This document shows positions 32,649 through 44,151 of a DNA stretch of 64,000 nucleotides, one piece after another; position 1 is the stretch's first letter; every line of letters starts with the position of its first letter. The stretch lies in the NCBI RefSeq assembly GCF_014839835.1, contig NC_071643.1:3143896-3207895 (forward strand), given 5' to 3'. The notes beneath the pieces are model-generated. The model was not told where the DNA came from, made no database searches, and saw nothing but the letters and a program-made list of their open reading frames with translations. The translations under genes and the position numbers were made by a program. The stretch is from Dryobates pubescens (lineage: Eukaryota; Chordata; Aves; Piciformes; Picidae).

Positions 32649-33981
32649 ACAATGTTAACCGATGCATTATATCCCTGATTCACCTCAGCACCCAGACACT
32701 GACAACCTCCAGCACCCTGAAGGCTCCAGCAGGTCCTCCAGGACCACATTGTGCAGGGAGGGGATTGTGGTGAAACAGGACATGGGTGAGGAAATGCTGG
32801 CCTCCAAGCTCAGCCCCTGGCTCGGCTCCCCCAGCACGCATTGCCCCATCCTTCTGCGATCGCTGCCTCTCCACCACCGAGCTACCAGATGGAGATCAGA
32901 CTGTCATCACTGGAACTTTGGAGCCACAGATCCCAAACTGCAGTGAAATCCTGCAAGTTGGACCTATGTATGTTTTAATCTGGACTGAACACAAGCTCTC
33001 ACCTCTGCAGTGCGGTGGCGCTGCCTGGCATCCATACCTGGGACCAGACATGGTTCTAAGGTGGCCTTCCCCTGGATTAACACCCCTAATGAAAAGCCTT
33101 TAATGGGCTTGACTCTCACCAAGGCAGCTCTAAGCAGCACCTCATTTTAATTAGGTCTTCCAAACAGTTGCTAATGAAATTAATTTCCCCTTCCATCACT
33201 TTCTTTACAGGCCCACAGAGCGTCCATGCCAAAAGCCTAGCCTGTGGCTGAGCCTTGGGGACCCACAGACACTCTTCTGTCACAACAGACCTAGCTGCTG
33301 CTAGAGAAGGTGTTCTGCTGGAGCTTCACAGGACTTGGTTGGCTACAGCATGGCACAGAGGGAACACTGTGAGAGTAATGCACAGAGTGAATGAATGTGG
33401 TTTCAGCTCATCCAGCAGCCAGACCTCACCACATGCTTGGCAGGGACTGATGTGAGGGGAGGCTCAGCAAAGCAAGGCAGCCAGTTCTGTGCTAGCAGGC
33501 TAATAATTGGCTCCTCTTCCTCCTTCACATCCACAAACCTTCTGCTGTACAGATGAAAAAAAACAACCACAAAACAAAACAGAAAGAAAAGAGAAGAGAA
33601 GAGAGGAGGAAGATGAGAGCATCGCTCTGGGGAGTCACAGCCAGGAGTGAACGCAGAGTCACTGCCCTGCCCCTGCTCTGCACCTGAAGGAGCCTCTCCA
33701 GCATCAGCAGTGAGAGGGGAGGGATCAGATGAGAAGTCTACAGAAGAGAATGGCAGGGTACAGTTAGTTTGTGAGGAGCAGGGGGGGCACAGGAGACAGG
33801 GAGGAGTGAACAAACCCTTTGCACTCAGAGGGCATGTGTTGTATTGCTCCTTTGTTAAGCCAAGGACAAAGCCCAGGGGGAATCTCCTCCTCTTGGGTGG
33901 GATCTGAACGGCGTGACAAGAGCTTTCTACTAGGTTTAAAAGGTCAGAGAGTCTGTTTGCAGTTCAGCCTCTGGTCATCCA
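32649..33981 (-). other. 3' flank of PPM1L, probably including its 3' UTR
   Basis: Single-copy sequence downstream of the PPM1L stop. I could not choose a polyadenylation site. Purine-rich low complexity at about 33555-33615. Confidence 0.4.
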
Positions 33982-34328
33982 TCACTGTTCTTCTGTTTTG
34001 CTGCTATTCCTGAACTTCACCACCATCACTGTGATGTTGTCAGGACACCCTCTGTAGAAGGACTGTAGGACTATGCTCTTGGCACCAAAGTGGGGCTCAT
34101 CCAAGCGTTCCTTGATGAACCGGACGGCTTCCTCATTGCTGAAAGCATCCCACAGCCCATCTGAGGCCAGGATCATGAACTCTGGCTGCAGTTTGTCCAG
34201 GTCAAAGGTAAGAATGTCAGGGTCAGGAATGACAACGTTCAGGTTCTTCAGAGGGTAGTCTCCCAGGGAGCGGGACATGGCCAGGATGCCCTGGACGCGC
34301 CACGAGCCGTTGAAGCTGATGAAGCCAC
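33982..34328 (-). CDS. PPM1L: PPM1L exon 4 (last coding exon)
   Basis: Encodes the C-terminal part of the PP2C fold, from GFISFNGSWRVQ to the end FRNSSKTEEQ and stop; as far as I can recall the human protein it is identical here. PPM1L (PP2C-epsilon) is a Mn/Mg-dependent Ser/Thr phosphatase anchored in the ER membrane by an N-terminal helix in exon 1; known substrates include TAK1, ASK1 and the ceramide carrier CERT. Visible metal-site motifs are ASDGLWD and GCPDNITVMVV. The acceptor is CTCTCCAG|GTGGC, and the split Gly codon (G|GT) joins in phase to exon 3. The upstream intron is 7.9 kb (34329-42220) and full of CR1. Confidence 0.98.
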
Positions 34329-34447
34329 CTGGAGAGAAACAACAACACTGAGAGCAGGGCTGGGGAAAGGCAAAGCATTGCTCTGCCTTCCTGCCACACC
34401 CACCCAAACAGTCAGCCTGCTGCATCCTCAGGTCCCCAGGTGCCACA

Positions 34448-34652
34448 GATCTTTCCATTGAGGGTGGGGGGACACTGGCACAGGCTGCCCAGGGAGGCTG
34501 CGGCTGCCCCCTCCCCAGAGGTGTTCAAGGCCAGGCTGGATGAGGCCTTGAGCAAGCTGGGCTGGTGGGAGGTGTCCCTGCCCATGGCAGGGGGGTTGGA
34601 ACTGGCTATCTTGAAGGTCCCTTCCAACCCAAACCATTCTGTGATTCTATGC
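34448..34652 (+). mobile_element. CR1 LINE 3' fragment, group C
   Basis: Reads VGGHWHRLPREAAAAPSPEV and SKLGWWEVSLPMAGGLEL, ending CATTCTGTGATTCTATG. Tail-to-tail with the next copy. Confidence 0.94.
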
Positions 34653-34662
34653 CATATGTAAA

Positions 34663-35195
34663 TCACAGAATCACAGAATGTTAGGGGTTGGAAGGGACCT
34701 CTGCAGATCATTGAGTTCAGTCCCTCTGTCAGAGCAGGATGTGACCAGGCAGGTCACACAGGAATGCATCCAGCTGGGTTGAGAATGACTCCAGAGAAGG
34801 AGACCCCACAACTTCTCTGGGCAGCCTGCTCCAGGGCTCTGTCACCCTCACCAATCAGAAGTGTCTCCTCATGTTGAAGTAGAACCTCCTGGGTTCCAGC
34901 TTGTCCCCACTGTTCCTTGTCCTCTCACTGGACACCACTGAAAAGAGCCTGGCACTTTGACCCCCAGCCCTCAGCTATTGATAGACATTGCAGATCCCTC
35001 TCAGCCGCCTTCTCTCCAGACTAAACAGCCCCAGGGCTCTCAGTCTCTCTTCACAGCAGAGACATTCCAGTCCCCCACTCATCCTTGCAGCCCTCCACTG
35101 GACTCTCTCCAGCAGGTCTCTGTCTCTCTTGAACCGGACACAGTGTCCCAAGTGTGGTCTCACCAGGGCAGAGCAGAGGGGGAGGAAATCTCCAG
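34663..35195 (-). mobile_element. CR1 LINE 3' fragment, group F-like
   Basis: Antisense tail ATCACAGAATCACAGAATGT at left; minus-strand [20 protein letters not shown] upstream. 5' end at about the CTCACCAGGGCAGAGCAGAG block. Confidence 0.92.
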
Positions 35196-35651
35196 GGAAG
35201 AGCTGGATTGCTGCCACTGGTGCTGCAGGGAGAGCTGAAGCAGGGAATGTTTTGCTGCTGTTCCTCAGTGGAATGGTTCTGCTTTCAAAGGAAGCAGCTT
35301 CATGCTTCCCTACTCCCCCAGAGGTCCTGAAAGGCCTGAATAGAGCTGTTCCTGTACCACACAACTTCAAGCTCAGTTGCCTCATGTCAATGTTAAGATG
35401 AGAGCCCTGCAAGCAACTCTTTATGTCCTGGTGTGAGCCAATCCCTTTGTTCCCTGCAGTTCCCCACTTCAGAGGAGGTGTGAAGCAAAGACCCCTGCAA
35501 ACACCCTGCAGCAGCACTCACAGCTCACCCCCAGGCATAAAGCAAAGCAGCAAGTGAACAAAGCCCAAACATCTCTGGGCTGTTCTAGCAAACAGCCTGG
35601 AATGAGCTGGGTCAGAAAGGACCAAAGCACTGCTGGGAGCAAACCCAGCAC
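35196..35651. other. Single-copy sequence in PPM1L intron 3
   Basis: No feature recognised. Confidence 0.4.
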
Positions 35652-35862
35652 AGTCTTGAGCTGCACCAGGGGAGGTTTAGGCTGATGATAGGAAGAAATT
35701 CTTCACAGAGAGAGAGATTGGCCTCTGGGATGTGCTGCCCAGGGAGGTGGTGGAGTCACCATCCCTGGAGGTGTTCTAAAAGAGACTGGATGAGGCCCTT
35801 GGTGCCATGGTTGAGTTGATTAGATGGTGCTGGGTGATAGAATAGAATAGAATAGAATCGAA
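35652..35862 (+). mobile_element. CR1 LINE 3' fragment, group A
   Basis: CTGCACCAGGGGAGGTTTAG, CTGGGATGTGCTGCCCAGGG and a pentamer tail ATAGAATAGAATAGAATAGA. Tail-to-tail with the next copy. Confidence 0.92.
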
Positions 35863-35865
35863 TCA

Positions 35866-36650
35866 TAGAATCAAAAACATTGGAAAAGACCTCAGAGATC
35901 ATCAAGTCCAACCTCTCACCCAGCACCTCCTGATAACTAAACCATGGCTCCAAGTGCCACATCCAAGCCTGTCTTGAACACCTCCAGGGATGGGGACTCC
36001 ACCACCTCCCTGGGCAGCACATCCCAGTGGCCAATCTCTCTTGCTGGGAAGAATTTCTTCCTAACATCCAGCCTAAACCTCCCCTGGCACAGCTTGAGAC
36101 TATGTCCTCTTGTTCTGCTGCTGGCTGCCTGAGAGAAGAGACCAACCCCCACCTGGCTACAACCTCCCTTCAGGGAGTTGCAGAGAGCAAGAAGGTCTCC
36201 CCTGAGCCTCCTCCTCTCCAGGCTAAGCAACCCCAGCTCCCTCAGCCTCTCCTCCCAGGGCTGTGCTCCAGACCCCTCCCCAGCTTTGTTGCCCTTCTCT
36301 GGACACCTTCCAGCAGCTCAACCTCTTTCCTAACCTGAGGAGCCCAGAACTGGACACAGGACTCCAGGTGTGGCCTCAGCAGTGCTGAGCACAGGGCACA
36401 AGGACTTCCCTGCTCCTGCTGGCCACACTCTTCCTGCTGCAGGCCAGGATGCCCTTGGCCTTCTTGGCCCCCTGGGCACACTGCTGGCTCCTGTTCAGCT
36501 GCTGTCCACCACTACCCCCAGGTCCCTCTCTGCCTGGCAGCTCTCAGCCACTCTGACCCCAGCCTGTAGCTCTGCCTGGGGTTGCTGTGGCTGAAGTGCA
36601 GCCCCTGGCACTTGGGCTTGTTGAATGCCATCCTGTTGGCCTCTGCCCAT
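35866..36650 (-). mobile_element. CR1 LINE 3' fragment, group A, about 0.8 kb
   Basis: Minus strand reads RT end ([20 protein letters not shown]) and [40 protein letters not shown]; tail AATCATAGAATC at left. Confidence 0.94.
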
Positions 36651-36654
36651 TGGT

Positions 36655-36698
36655 GGTCTCAGAGGTCTTTTCCAACCTGGTTAGTTTTGTGATTCTGT
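36655..36698 (+). mobile_element. CR1 LINE 3' tail, group A
   Basis: GGTCTCAGAGGTCTTTTCCA then TTTGTGATTCTGTG. Joined head-to-head to the previous antisense copy. Confidence 0.8.
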
Positions 36699-36747
36699 GT
36701 GAAACTTCAAGTCAGGAAAACATGAGGTGAGATTTGACTGAGTTGCA

Positions 36748-36956
36748 TGGATTCATGGAATTGCCTTGGGTTGGAAGGGACCTTGAAGATCATCCAGTTC
36801 ACACCTCCCACCAGCCCAGCTTGCTCAAGGCCTCCTCCACTCTGGCCTTGAACACCTCCAGAGAGGAGGCATCCACAGCCTCCCTGGGCAACGTGTTCCA
36901 GTGTCTCCCCACCTTTAAAGGGCCCTTCCAACCCAAACCATTCTATGGTTCTGTGT
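36748..36956. mobile_element. Head-to-head pair of group C CR1 ends
   Basis: 36748-36914 is antisense (TTGGGTTGGAAGGGACCTTG to GTTCCAGTGTCTCCCCACC); 36915-36956 is a sense tail (CCTTCCAACCCAAACCATTC, ATGGTTCTGTG). Confidence 0.8.
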
Positions 36957-37561
36957 TGTTCTTGTCATCTTGAAAGTCACCTGGGGATAAACAGCTTGCA
37001 GAGGTGGGTCATGGAAAGGTACAACCACAAAGGGAGAACTGTTGGCTTCTGCTATCTCCATGCTGCCTTCTCCCCTGCTCTTAACAAATGTCTTTGCTGT
37101 TATCACAAGTTTGCAGCTCAGCACTTCAGCCCCCACATTATTTGTCTGTCACCTCAATCTTCTGACAGCCCCTCCATTCCTGCCTGCTTGATCTGATCTG
37201 TAAAGCCTTCTGCTTTCAGGTGAGGCTACATTTCATGTCATCATCCATTCCCCTTTAAAGCTTGAAACTTGATTTGTGTTCAGCCCAGCAGAAATCAACA
37301 CGTTGTAGCTGGGTGTTTTCATGGACACTTCTGTGGAGCCTCTGTTATGAGGATGTCTCCTTCCACAGTCACTGGTGAGCCCACTGCAGCTGCTCACCCA
37401 ACCAGGAGGGTGGGCAGGATGAGAATGTAGTTTTGGAGGGTGTTGAAGGTGACACAGCCACCTACTCCCCATCCCAGGGGGGCTGCATGTGTGATGAAGA
37501 CTCTAAAACCTGGAGTACAGCCCTAGGTATCACTCAGCCTTCACTCACTGTGTTGTTTACC
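36957..37561. other. Single-copy sequence in PPM1L intron 3
   Basis: No feature recognised. Confidence 0.4.
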
Positions 37562-38046
37562 TTGCAAGGCAAGGACCAGGTTCAGTTCTGAGCCCCTCAC
37601 TCCAAGAAGGACATTGAGGGGCTGGAGCAGGTCCAGAGAAGGGTAACAAAGCTGGGGAAGGGTGTGGAGAACAGGGCTGGGGAGGAGCAGCTGAGGGAGC
37701 TGGGGGTGTTTGGGGTGGAGAAGAGGAGGCTGAGGGGAGACCTCATTGCTCTCTACAGCTCCCTGAAAGGAGAGCTGGGTGATAGGTGATAGGACAAAAG
37801 GAAACAGCCTGCAGCTGTGCCAGGGGAGGGTTAGGTTGGAGATAAGGAACAATTTCTTTGCTGCAAGAGTGGTCAGGCACTGGCAGAGGCTGCCCAGGGA
37901 GGTGGTGGAGTCCCCATCCCTGGAGGTGCTCAAGAAAGCTGTGGCCATGGCACTTGGGGACAGGGTTTGATGGCCAGGGTGGGGTTGGGTTCATGGCTGG
38001 ACTGGATGGTCTTACAGGTCTCTTCCAACCAAAACAACTCCCTGTG
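37562..38046 (+). mobile_element. CR1 LINE 3' fragment, group A-like subfamily
   Basis: Reads [40 protein letters not shown] and [20 protein letters not shown]; ends TCTTCCAACCAAAACAACTC. Confidence 0.92.
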
Positions 38047-38627
38047 TATGGGTTGGGATGCCAGGGAAGCAAAATGCACTTGGGAAGAGACATTGCTGAG
38101 TAGATGCTTTCCCCACAGTGAGGGCTCAGCAGTGCCTGTGCCTGCTGCTGCTCTTGCAGAGGACACAGCTGCTGCTGCTGGCTCTCTGTGCCAGGCCTGC
38201 TCCAGCCTGCAGGTCCAGCTTACGAGCACAAAGCGGTTCCTGGTGCCACTCTCGGAGCTGCTGACAGCATAAGCTGGACTCCTGGGGCTTGCTGAAGTGT
38301 CTGCTGGCACCTCTGGTGTGTTCTCTTACAGAGCCTCCCCTGAAGAACACAGAAGTGCTGCTGAAAAGCAGACATCCTGCTGTCACCAGGGGAGGAAAGG
38401 CATTAGAGGAAGAGAAGCCTTTGGGCAGCTGCACAAGCGTTTGGTGTGTCAGCCAGAGCTGAGCTCACAGGGTTATCTTCCAGCTGAAGGACTTGAATTC
38501 CTGTCCAGGCCACTCACCTGCTGGCTCTTCCTCAGCAGCCAAACCAGGGCTGTTTCAAGGCCTTATGCTGGAGCTACAAACACAGCTCAGGCTCCTAATC
38601 ACGAGCTTGCTGGGGAAAACCAGGCCA
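38047..38627. other. Single-copy sequence in PPM1L intron 3
   Basis: Includes (CTG)n-like GCTGCTGCTGCTGGC near 38168. No exon seen. Confidence 0.4.
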
Positions 38628-39017
38628 GGCTGAGGGAGATTGGGGTGGTGCAGCCTGGAGAAGAGAAGGCTCCAGGGAGACCTTCTGCTGGCCTTGCAGT
38701 GAGCCAATTAGAAAGCTGGGGACAGACATTTGAGCAGGACCTGTTGTGACAGGACAAGGGGGGATGGTTTGAACTGAAAGAGGGAGATTCAGGCTGGAGT
38801 GAAGGAAGAAATGTTTTCAAGATGATTCTGATGAAAGCCTGTCCCAGGGTGCCCAGAGAGGGAGAGGTGGGTTCCATCCCTGGAACCACTCCAGGTCAGG
38901 TTGGTTGGGGCTGCAAGCAACCTGCTCTAGTTGGGGACGTCCCTGATGACTGCAGGGGGTTGGACTGGATGACCCTGAAAGGTTCCTTCCAACCCAAACT
39001 ACTCTGTGAGTCTATGC
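38628..39017 (+). mobile_element. CR1 LINE 3' fragment, diverged group C-like
   Basis: GGAGAAGAGAAGGCTCCAGG, CAAGATGATTCTGATGAAAG and tail CCAACCCAAACTACTCTGTG. Confidence 0.85.
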
Positions 39018-39789
39018 AAGCAGCATCCTTGTACCATGGGATGTGCCTTCTCCTGTCCCACAGGGGGGGAGCAGAGTGGTAGGACCTCAGTCCCAAGGCA
39101 AACCAGACAAGGGCAGCACAGCACTCAGACCTGCTGACCACTGCTGTCACCTGCCACAAGACCTGAGTGATGGCTTCTGGGGCAGCCAGAGCCATGTTGG
39201 ACTGACAGATGGAAACATTTTCCAGGCTGTGGGCTGGCCAAGACTTTGGAGACAGCTTCTGGGAAGCAGGAAGAGAGAGAGACTGAATTCCTTCTCCAGC
39301 CACCGAAAGCAGCAAGCAGTGAAGCTCCTGAAGATCCAGCATGGCAGTGAGAAATGAGAGGTTAGCTTAGAGTTGTCATTCTGATGTTAATACCCTGCTG
39401 CAATGCAGAGGACACCTCAGGCTCTGCTCTGAGCTGCTCCTCTGGGCTGCCTCAAACTGATTTCTATCAGAGGGAGGCTTGAAGCAGAGCTTCTCAACTG
39501 TGACCACAAGGATTTCACTTTGAAATGAAACCTCTGCTAACAGAGCAGTGCAGGCACTGCAGAGCTGCCTGCAGGGGCCTGGGCACTGCAGCTGGGTGGG
39601 GAAATGTGAAGGTGGAACCCCAAAATGTATCACAGTGCTGCTGAGTCTCTGCTGTATTGCACATGACAAGGAGTGGATGGTGGGAGTCAGGTCCCTCTGG
39701 CACAGCTGTGCTGCACGGTGCACAGCTCACCCCAGGCACTCTGCTTCAGTCTTACACTTACTGTATGGAAGGAAATTATCCAACTGCCC
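39018..39789. other. Single-copy sequence in PPM1L intron 3
   Basis: No exon or repeat recognised. Confidence 0.4.
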
Positions 39790-40530
39790 TGCTCTGAGCT
39801 GGCCCAGCAGCAGCTCTGCTCAGGCTGGCAGTGCCCAGCTCAGGCCCTGCTCACTCAGGCACTGGCTGAAGCTCAGGGCAGCTTGGCACAACCAGGGGCT
39901 GCTGCTAGCAGGGAGAAGCTGAGGGGCAGAGCTCCTGCCAAGGCCTGGGGGGCACAAAGCCTCTGCCTCAGCCTTGCTGCTCTGCACACCAAGGGCACAG
40001 CTCTGCCCCACCTTGGGGGGCAGGAAGGCAGAGGGGGCAGCTGTGGGCAGGAGCAGACAGCAGAGGGGAGCCTCAAGTGCCCCCCAAGGGATTGCAGCCC
40101 CTGGATGGCATCTTCAGCTGCAAGCTGAGGGATGCCCAGGCTCAAGCCTCTCCTTCCCTGGCTGCTGTCCCAGCAGGAATCTCTCCCTTCTGCCTTCCAG
40201 CCCCATCCCTGTCTTCCTCAATCCAGCTCCAGCATCCAGCTCCTCAATCCGCTTCCCATCTGCTGCTGAGCCCAGGCTGGGACTTGCCCAGGGCCTGCCC
40301 CCAGCATCAGTGGTGCCAGTGGTGCCATCCTTGCCCTCAGGGCTTGGCTTCCATCTTGCTTTGTGTCTCTGTGTCTCTATCCCATGGCATTGTTCTTCTT
40401 CCCATCCCAGCTGGCTTAGTTTCTTCCCCAGCCCATCAGCCTCTCTCCCTCCTTCCCTTTCTCTTCCCTTAGGGAAGGCAGAGGGGTTCCTGCAGAGCCT
40501 CTGGCACTCCTCTGGTGCCCAGCCCAGCCC
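39790..40530 (+). repeat. Unclassified ~741-bp repeat, inverted twin of 58579-59325
   Basis: From TGCTCTGAGCTGGCCCAGC to GCCCAGCCC. Aligned by eye to the reverse complement of 58579-59325 it differs by about a dozen substitutions and one 6-bp indel. CpG-poor with long pyrimidine tracts. There is no CR1 motif and no protein I recognise. It starts TG and a CCA lies near the far end, so an LTR is possible, but no reliable target duplication was found. Confidence 0.9.
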
Positions 40531-41381
40531 TTCCCTGACCCCCACCAGCAGCAGCAGTGTCAGCTGAGCTCCCTGAGCTGGAGCAAAGCCAGGCCAAGGT
40601 TTTGCTGCTACTCCTCCTGGGGCCCTGCTGCCTTTGGCATGCCCTGAGGGGCAGGTAGCAGCAGGAAGCATCCCCACTGCTCACACTGCTCCTGGGGGCT
40701 GCAGGCAAGCCGGGAGGGCAGCGCGGGGATGGACGCCTGTGCTGCTGGCAGCCTGCTGCTGCCCCTCTGGGCTTCACAGCTGGTTTACACTCAGGGAAGA
40801 AATGCTTTATGCTGAGGGAGAAACTCAGTCTTTGCACTGCCCAGATGCAGCTGTGGAGGCAGAGCATGCCCAGAGGCACTGCTCACTGGCAGCTGCAATA
40901 CACACAGGAGCAGAACTCTTTGTCAAGTAATTTGCTGCTGCTGTGGGAGCCGCAGCAGAAATGGGCTCAGAAGAGGCTTTTGACAGGTTCCTGGAGAACT
41001 GGCTATTAAACTTTGATGATCCAAATGAAGCTTCTAGCCCAGGAGGTCGCTAAACTGACAAGTGATGAAAGCTGGAAGGATTTATGGCAGAAAGGTTGCT
41101 GCTGCTTCTTCCTTCCCTCTACTCCTACTGCAGCTTCCGTGTAGGTGCTCGTTAGCAGCCACTGGGTGGGAACAGAACCCAGCTCTGATGAATCAGATTC
41201 ATGCTCTGCTGCTTCTAGCAGCTCAGCTTCATTCTGCTTCAGACCCAGCCTCTCACACTGCTGCTGCTGGTAGGGTTTGGTGTGAGAGGCCTGGAGTGCT
41301 GCTGCTCCTCTTCATTCATTTGCTCCCTGCAGAGGTCAGAAGGGACCTGGGCAGGGCAGCCAAGTGGCTGCTGAAGATTCA
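40531..41381. other. Single-copy sequence in PPM1L intron 3
   Basis: No exon or repeat recognised. Confidence 0.4.
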
Positions 41382-42010
41382 CGAAGTCACAGATTGCACT
41401 GGGTTGGAAAGGGACCGTCCAAGGGCATCTTCTCAGTCAGCAGGGACACCTCCAACCATCTCATGCTGCCCAGGTCCACAGCAAGTCTGATATTGAATGT
41501 CTGCAGGTCTCAACCACAACCCTGGGCAGCCTGTTCCAGTGGTTCACCACTCTCACTGTGCAGAACTCCTGAAGTCCAACCCAAACCTCCCCTGCTCCAG
41601 TTCCAAACCATTGCCCCTCATCCTATCCCCCCAGCCCCTTCTGAACAGTCCCCCCCGAGCCTACCTGTAGATCCCCTTCAGATATTGAAGTGCAGCTCTG
41701 AGGTCTCCCTGGAGCCTTCTCTTCTCCAGGCTGAACAGCCCAAATTCTTTCAGTCTGTCCCCACAGCAGAGGTTCTCCAGCCCTCTGATCATCTTGGTGG
41801 AACCATCAGGTCCATATCCTTCTTGTGCTGGACACAGCACTGCAGGTGAGGTCTCCCCAGAGCAGAGCAGAGGGGCAGGACCTCCTCTCTCCATCTCTGG
41901 CCACGCTGCTTTGGGTGCAGCCCTGGCTGCCGTCGGCCCATCGCTGGCTCCTGTCCAGCTTCTCACCCCCCAGCACCCCCAAGTCCTTCTCTGTAGGGCT
42001 ACTCCTACCC
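41382..42010 (-). mobile_element. CR1 LINE 3' fragment, group G
   Basis: Antisense GATTGCACTGGGTTGGAAAG, then minus-strand [20 protein letters not shown] and the RT end [18 protein letters not shown]. Confidence 0.9.
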
Positions 42011-42220
42011 CTACACTGGCTCACTAAGGCATAGGCTTAGGCTTCCATCTCTCTGTCTGCAGCACCCCAGCCCTCTGCCAAGTGCTGTATTAGCGAGAGA
42101 AGAGCTGCTCTGGGGGTGCCTCAGCCTGGCGCTGGCCAGCTGCAGGGGGATTGCTCTCGGCAGAGCGGCGAGAGCCAGGGAGGTGACCCTGCAGTCCAAA
42201 GCAAAGAGGTGAGGACTCAC

Positions 42221-42382
42221 CAGCTCTCTTAATCCTCTTCCTCTCTTTCAGCTGGTAGGGCTTGTGGTCGTGGGAGAGGGGGATGGCGTTGCCGTCCTTG
42301 TCACACAGGACCCCTCGGGAGTCTCCCACGTTGGCCACCGTCAGCTCCTTGTCCGACAGCAGCGCGATCAGACAGGTGGTGC
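42221..42382 (-). CDS. PPM1L: PPM1L exon 3
   Basis: 162-nt internal exon that encodes TTCLIALLSDKELTVANVGD through DKDGNAIPLSHDHKP to LKERKRIKRA. It carries the PP2C core strand with the metal-linked GDSRG motif. The acceptor is CCGTGCAG|GCACC and the donor is AGAGCTG|GTGAGT. It begins and ends inside Gly codons, so phases match exons 2 and 4. One visible change from human is Asp to Glu in SDKEL. The length is a multiple of 3, so skipping would keep the frame but remove part of the catalytic core. Confidence 0.98.
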
Positions 42383-42789
42383 CTGCACGGGAGAGGAGGC
42401 AAAGGCATGGGGGGCACAAACCAACACCACCAGCAGGGACATCTTCCTCTTCATGAGGGCAGAGAGGGGCTGAAGCAGGAGGGGCACATCCCAGCCTCTG
42501 CCTGAAAGCCAGCACTTCCTTCTGGCCGAGGCAAGGAACAGGAGGAAAAGGCCAAGGAGCCTCCACTGGCAGCTCTGGCAGCTCCAGCTGCTGCAGGGGG
42601 ATGAACCACAGCCCTCTCCCCTCAGCTCTCTCCCCCCCCAGGCCTTCAAGAGCTGGGGTCTGGATTTTTAACTCTTCATTGACAGGAGGAAAAGATTTGA
42701 CATTTTAAATTGCTTTACCCTCCACATACACAGAGAATGCAGTCAGTCACTGACCACCCCCCAGGCTTTGGGTTTGTTGCCTGAAGTGG
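42383..42789. other. PPM1L intron 2, 3' end
   Basis: Single-copy sequence next to exon 3; nothing further recognised. Confidence 0.4.
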
Positions 42790-43125
42790 CAGGGGAAAAA
42801 GAGCTGAGGGCTGGGGGTCAGGTGGAGGGGGCCAAGCTCTTCTGGGTGGTGCACAGTGATAAGCCAAGGACCAGTGGATACAAACTTGAACAGAGAAGGT
42901 TTCAGCTCAACATGAGGAGAAACTTCTTTACAGTGAGGGTGACAGAGGCCTGGAGCAGGCTGCCCAGAGAGGTTGTGGAGCCTCCTGCTCTGGAGACTTC
43001 CCAAACCCCACCTGGATGCACTGCTGTGCAGCCTGCCCTGGGTGAGCCTGCTCTGGCAGGGGGGTTGGACTGGATGATCTCTGGAGGTCCCTTCCAACCT
43101 CTCCTGTACTGTGGCCCTGTGAGTA
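42790..43125 (+). mobile_element. CR1 LINE 3' fragment, group F-like
   Basis: Reads RFQLNMRRNFFTVRVTEAWS and [20 protein letters not shown]; ends CTGTACTGTGGCCCTGTGAG. Confidence 0.92.
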
Positions 43126-43227
43126 CACTGGAGATGTTGCCTGGGTTTTAAGGGCAAACACCTGAAATGAGAGCTTTCATGTTCATCACATGGCTGCTGC
43201 TGAAGGGAAGGGGCTTCAGGGGCTTCA

Positions 43228-43525
43228 CTTTTGAGGGTGCCAGGGAAGGATAGGATTGGGGGGGATGGAGCAAAACTAGAAGTGGGGAGATTGAGATTGG
43301 ATGTGAGGAAGAAGTTGTTGCCCATGAGGGTGGTGAGAGCCTGGCACAGGTTGCCCAGGGAGGTGGTGGAAGCCTCCTGCCTGGAGGTGTTTGCAGCCAG
43401 GCTGGAGGTGGCTGTGAGCAACCTGCTGCAGTGTGAGGTGTCCCTGCCCATGGCAGGGGGCTTGGAACTGGCTGAGCCTTGAGGTCCCTTCCAGCCCTGA
43501 CAATTCTGTCATTCTATGATTCAGA
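43228..43525 (+). mobile_element. CR1 LINE 3' fragment, group D
   Basis: Reads [40 protein letters not shown] and ends CCTGACAATTCTGTCATTCT. Confidence 0.95.
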
Positions 43526-44151
43526 GGTCCCCTCCAACAGTCTCTGAATGTTGAGCAAAGCAGAGCCCTGCCATTCCTCCCTGTTCCCCTCCCAGCCACT
43601 GCCAGCTGCACTCAGGAACCCTCCAGCTCCTACCAAGATTCCTTGCACAGGCTGGGGACCAGATGGCACCATTTCCTTCCTCTTGACCCCTGGTTTTGCT
43701 CCTGAGGAGCTATCTTTGGGTTTAAGTCTATGCTGTGTGCTCTTACAGCTGCACTTTGCTGCCCAGCCCTGCAGTTCAAAGCTCTGCTGTGCTGTTCCCA
43801 TGGCAGGAGCTGAGTATCCCATGGGTGGTATAAATAAAATAGCCAGGAATAAACAATCTGTGTTTAGATGCACTGTGTTCTGCAGACTGATTTAGCTCCA
43901 TGCTCTGTCTTGCAGGGCTGTAAAGTTCAGCTATTTTTGCACAAGGCAGCCAGAGCCACTGAGATATTTTCATAGTTTAGTTGCATTTAGTTAGTTACTT
44001 ATTTATTGCTTCTATCTTTTTTTTTTCCCCCCCTTAGATCTGTTTTATATCAATATATCTTTCTGCACAACTCACCTAAGGGCAGGACCTAAGGAGGGGA
44101 CAGGTCAGAGCAGTGGGGTTGCAGCTGGGTCACAAAAGCATGGCAAAATGG
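43526..44151. other. Single-copy sequence in PPM1L intron 2
   Basis: Pyrimidine run of T10 and C7-8 near 44018-44036. No exon seen. Confidence 0.45.

Noticed and set aside
32662-32946. 94-residue plus-strand frame in the PPM1L 3' flank
   Set aside because: No domain, no start context, no splice signals and no similarity that I recognise.
40114-40677. Matching frames of 150-187 residues in the two inverted ~745-bp repeats
   Set aside because: Both copies share the frame because they are nearly identical DNA. The frames start and end differently, have low-complexity composition and match nothing I know.
42747-43451. Frame of 234 residues in PPM1L intron 2
   Set aside because: Antisense reading through two CR1 3' ends (groups F and D).
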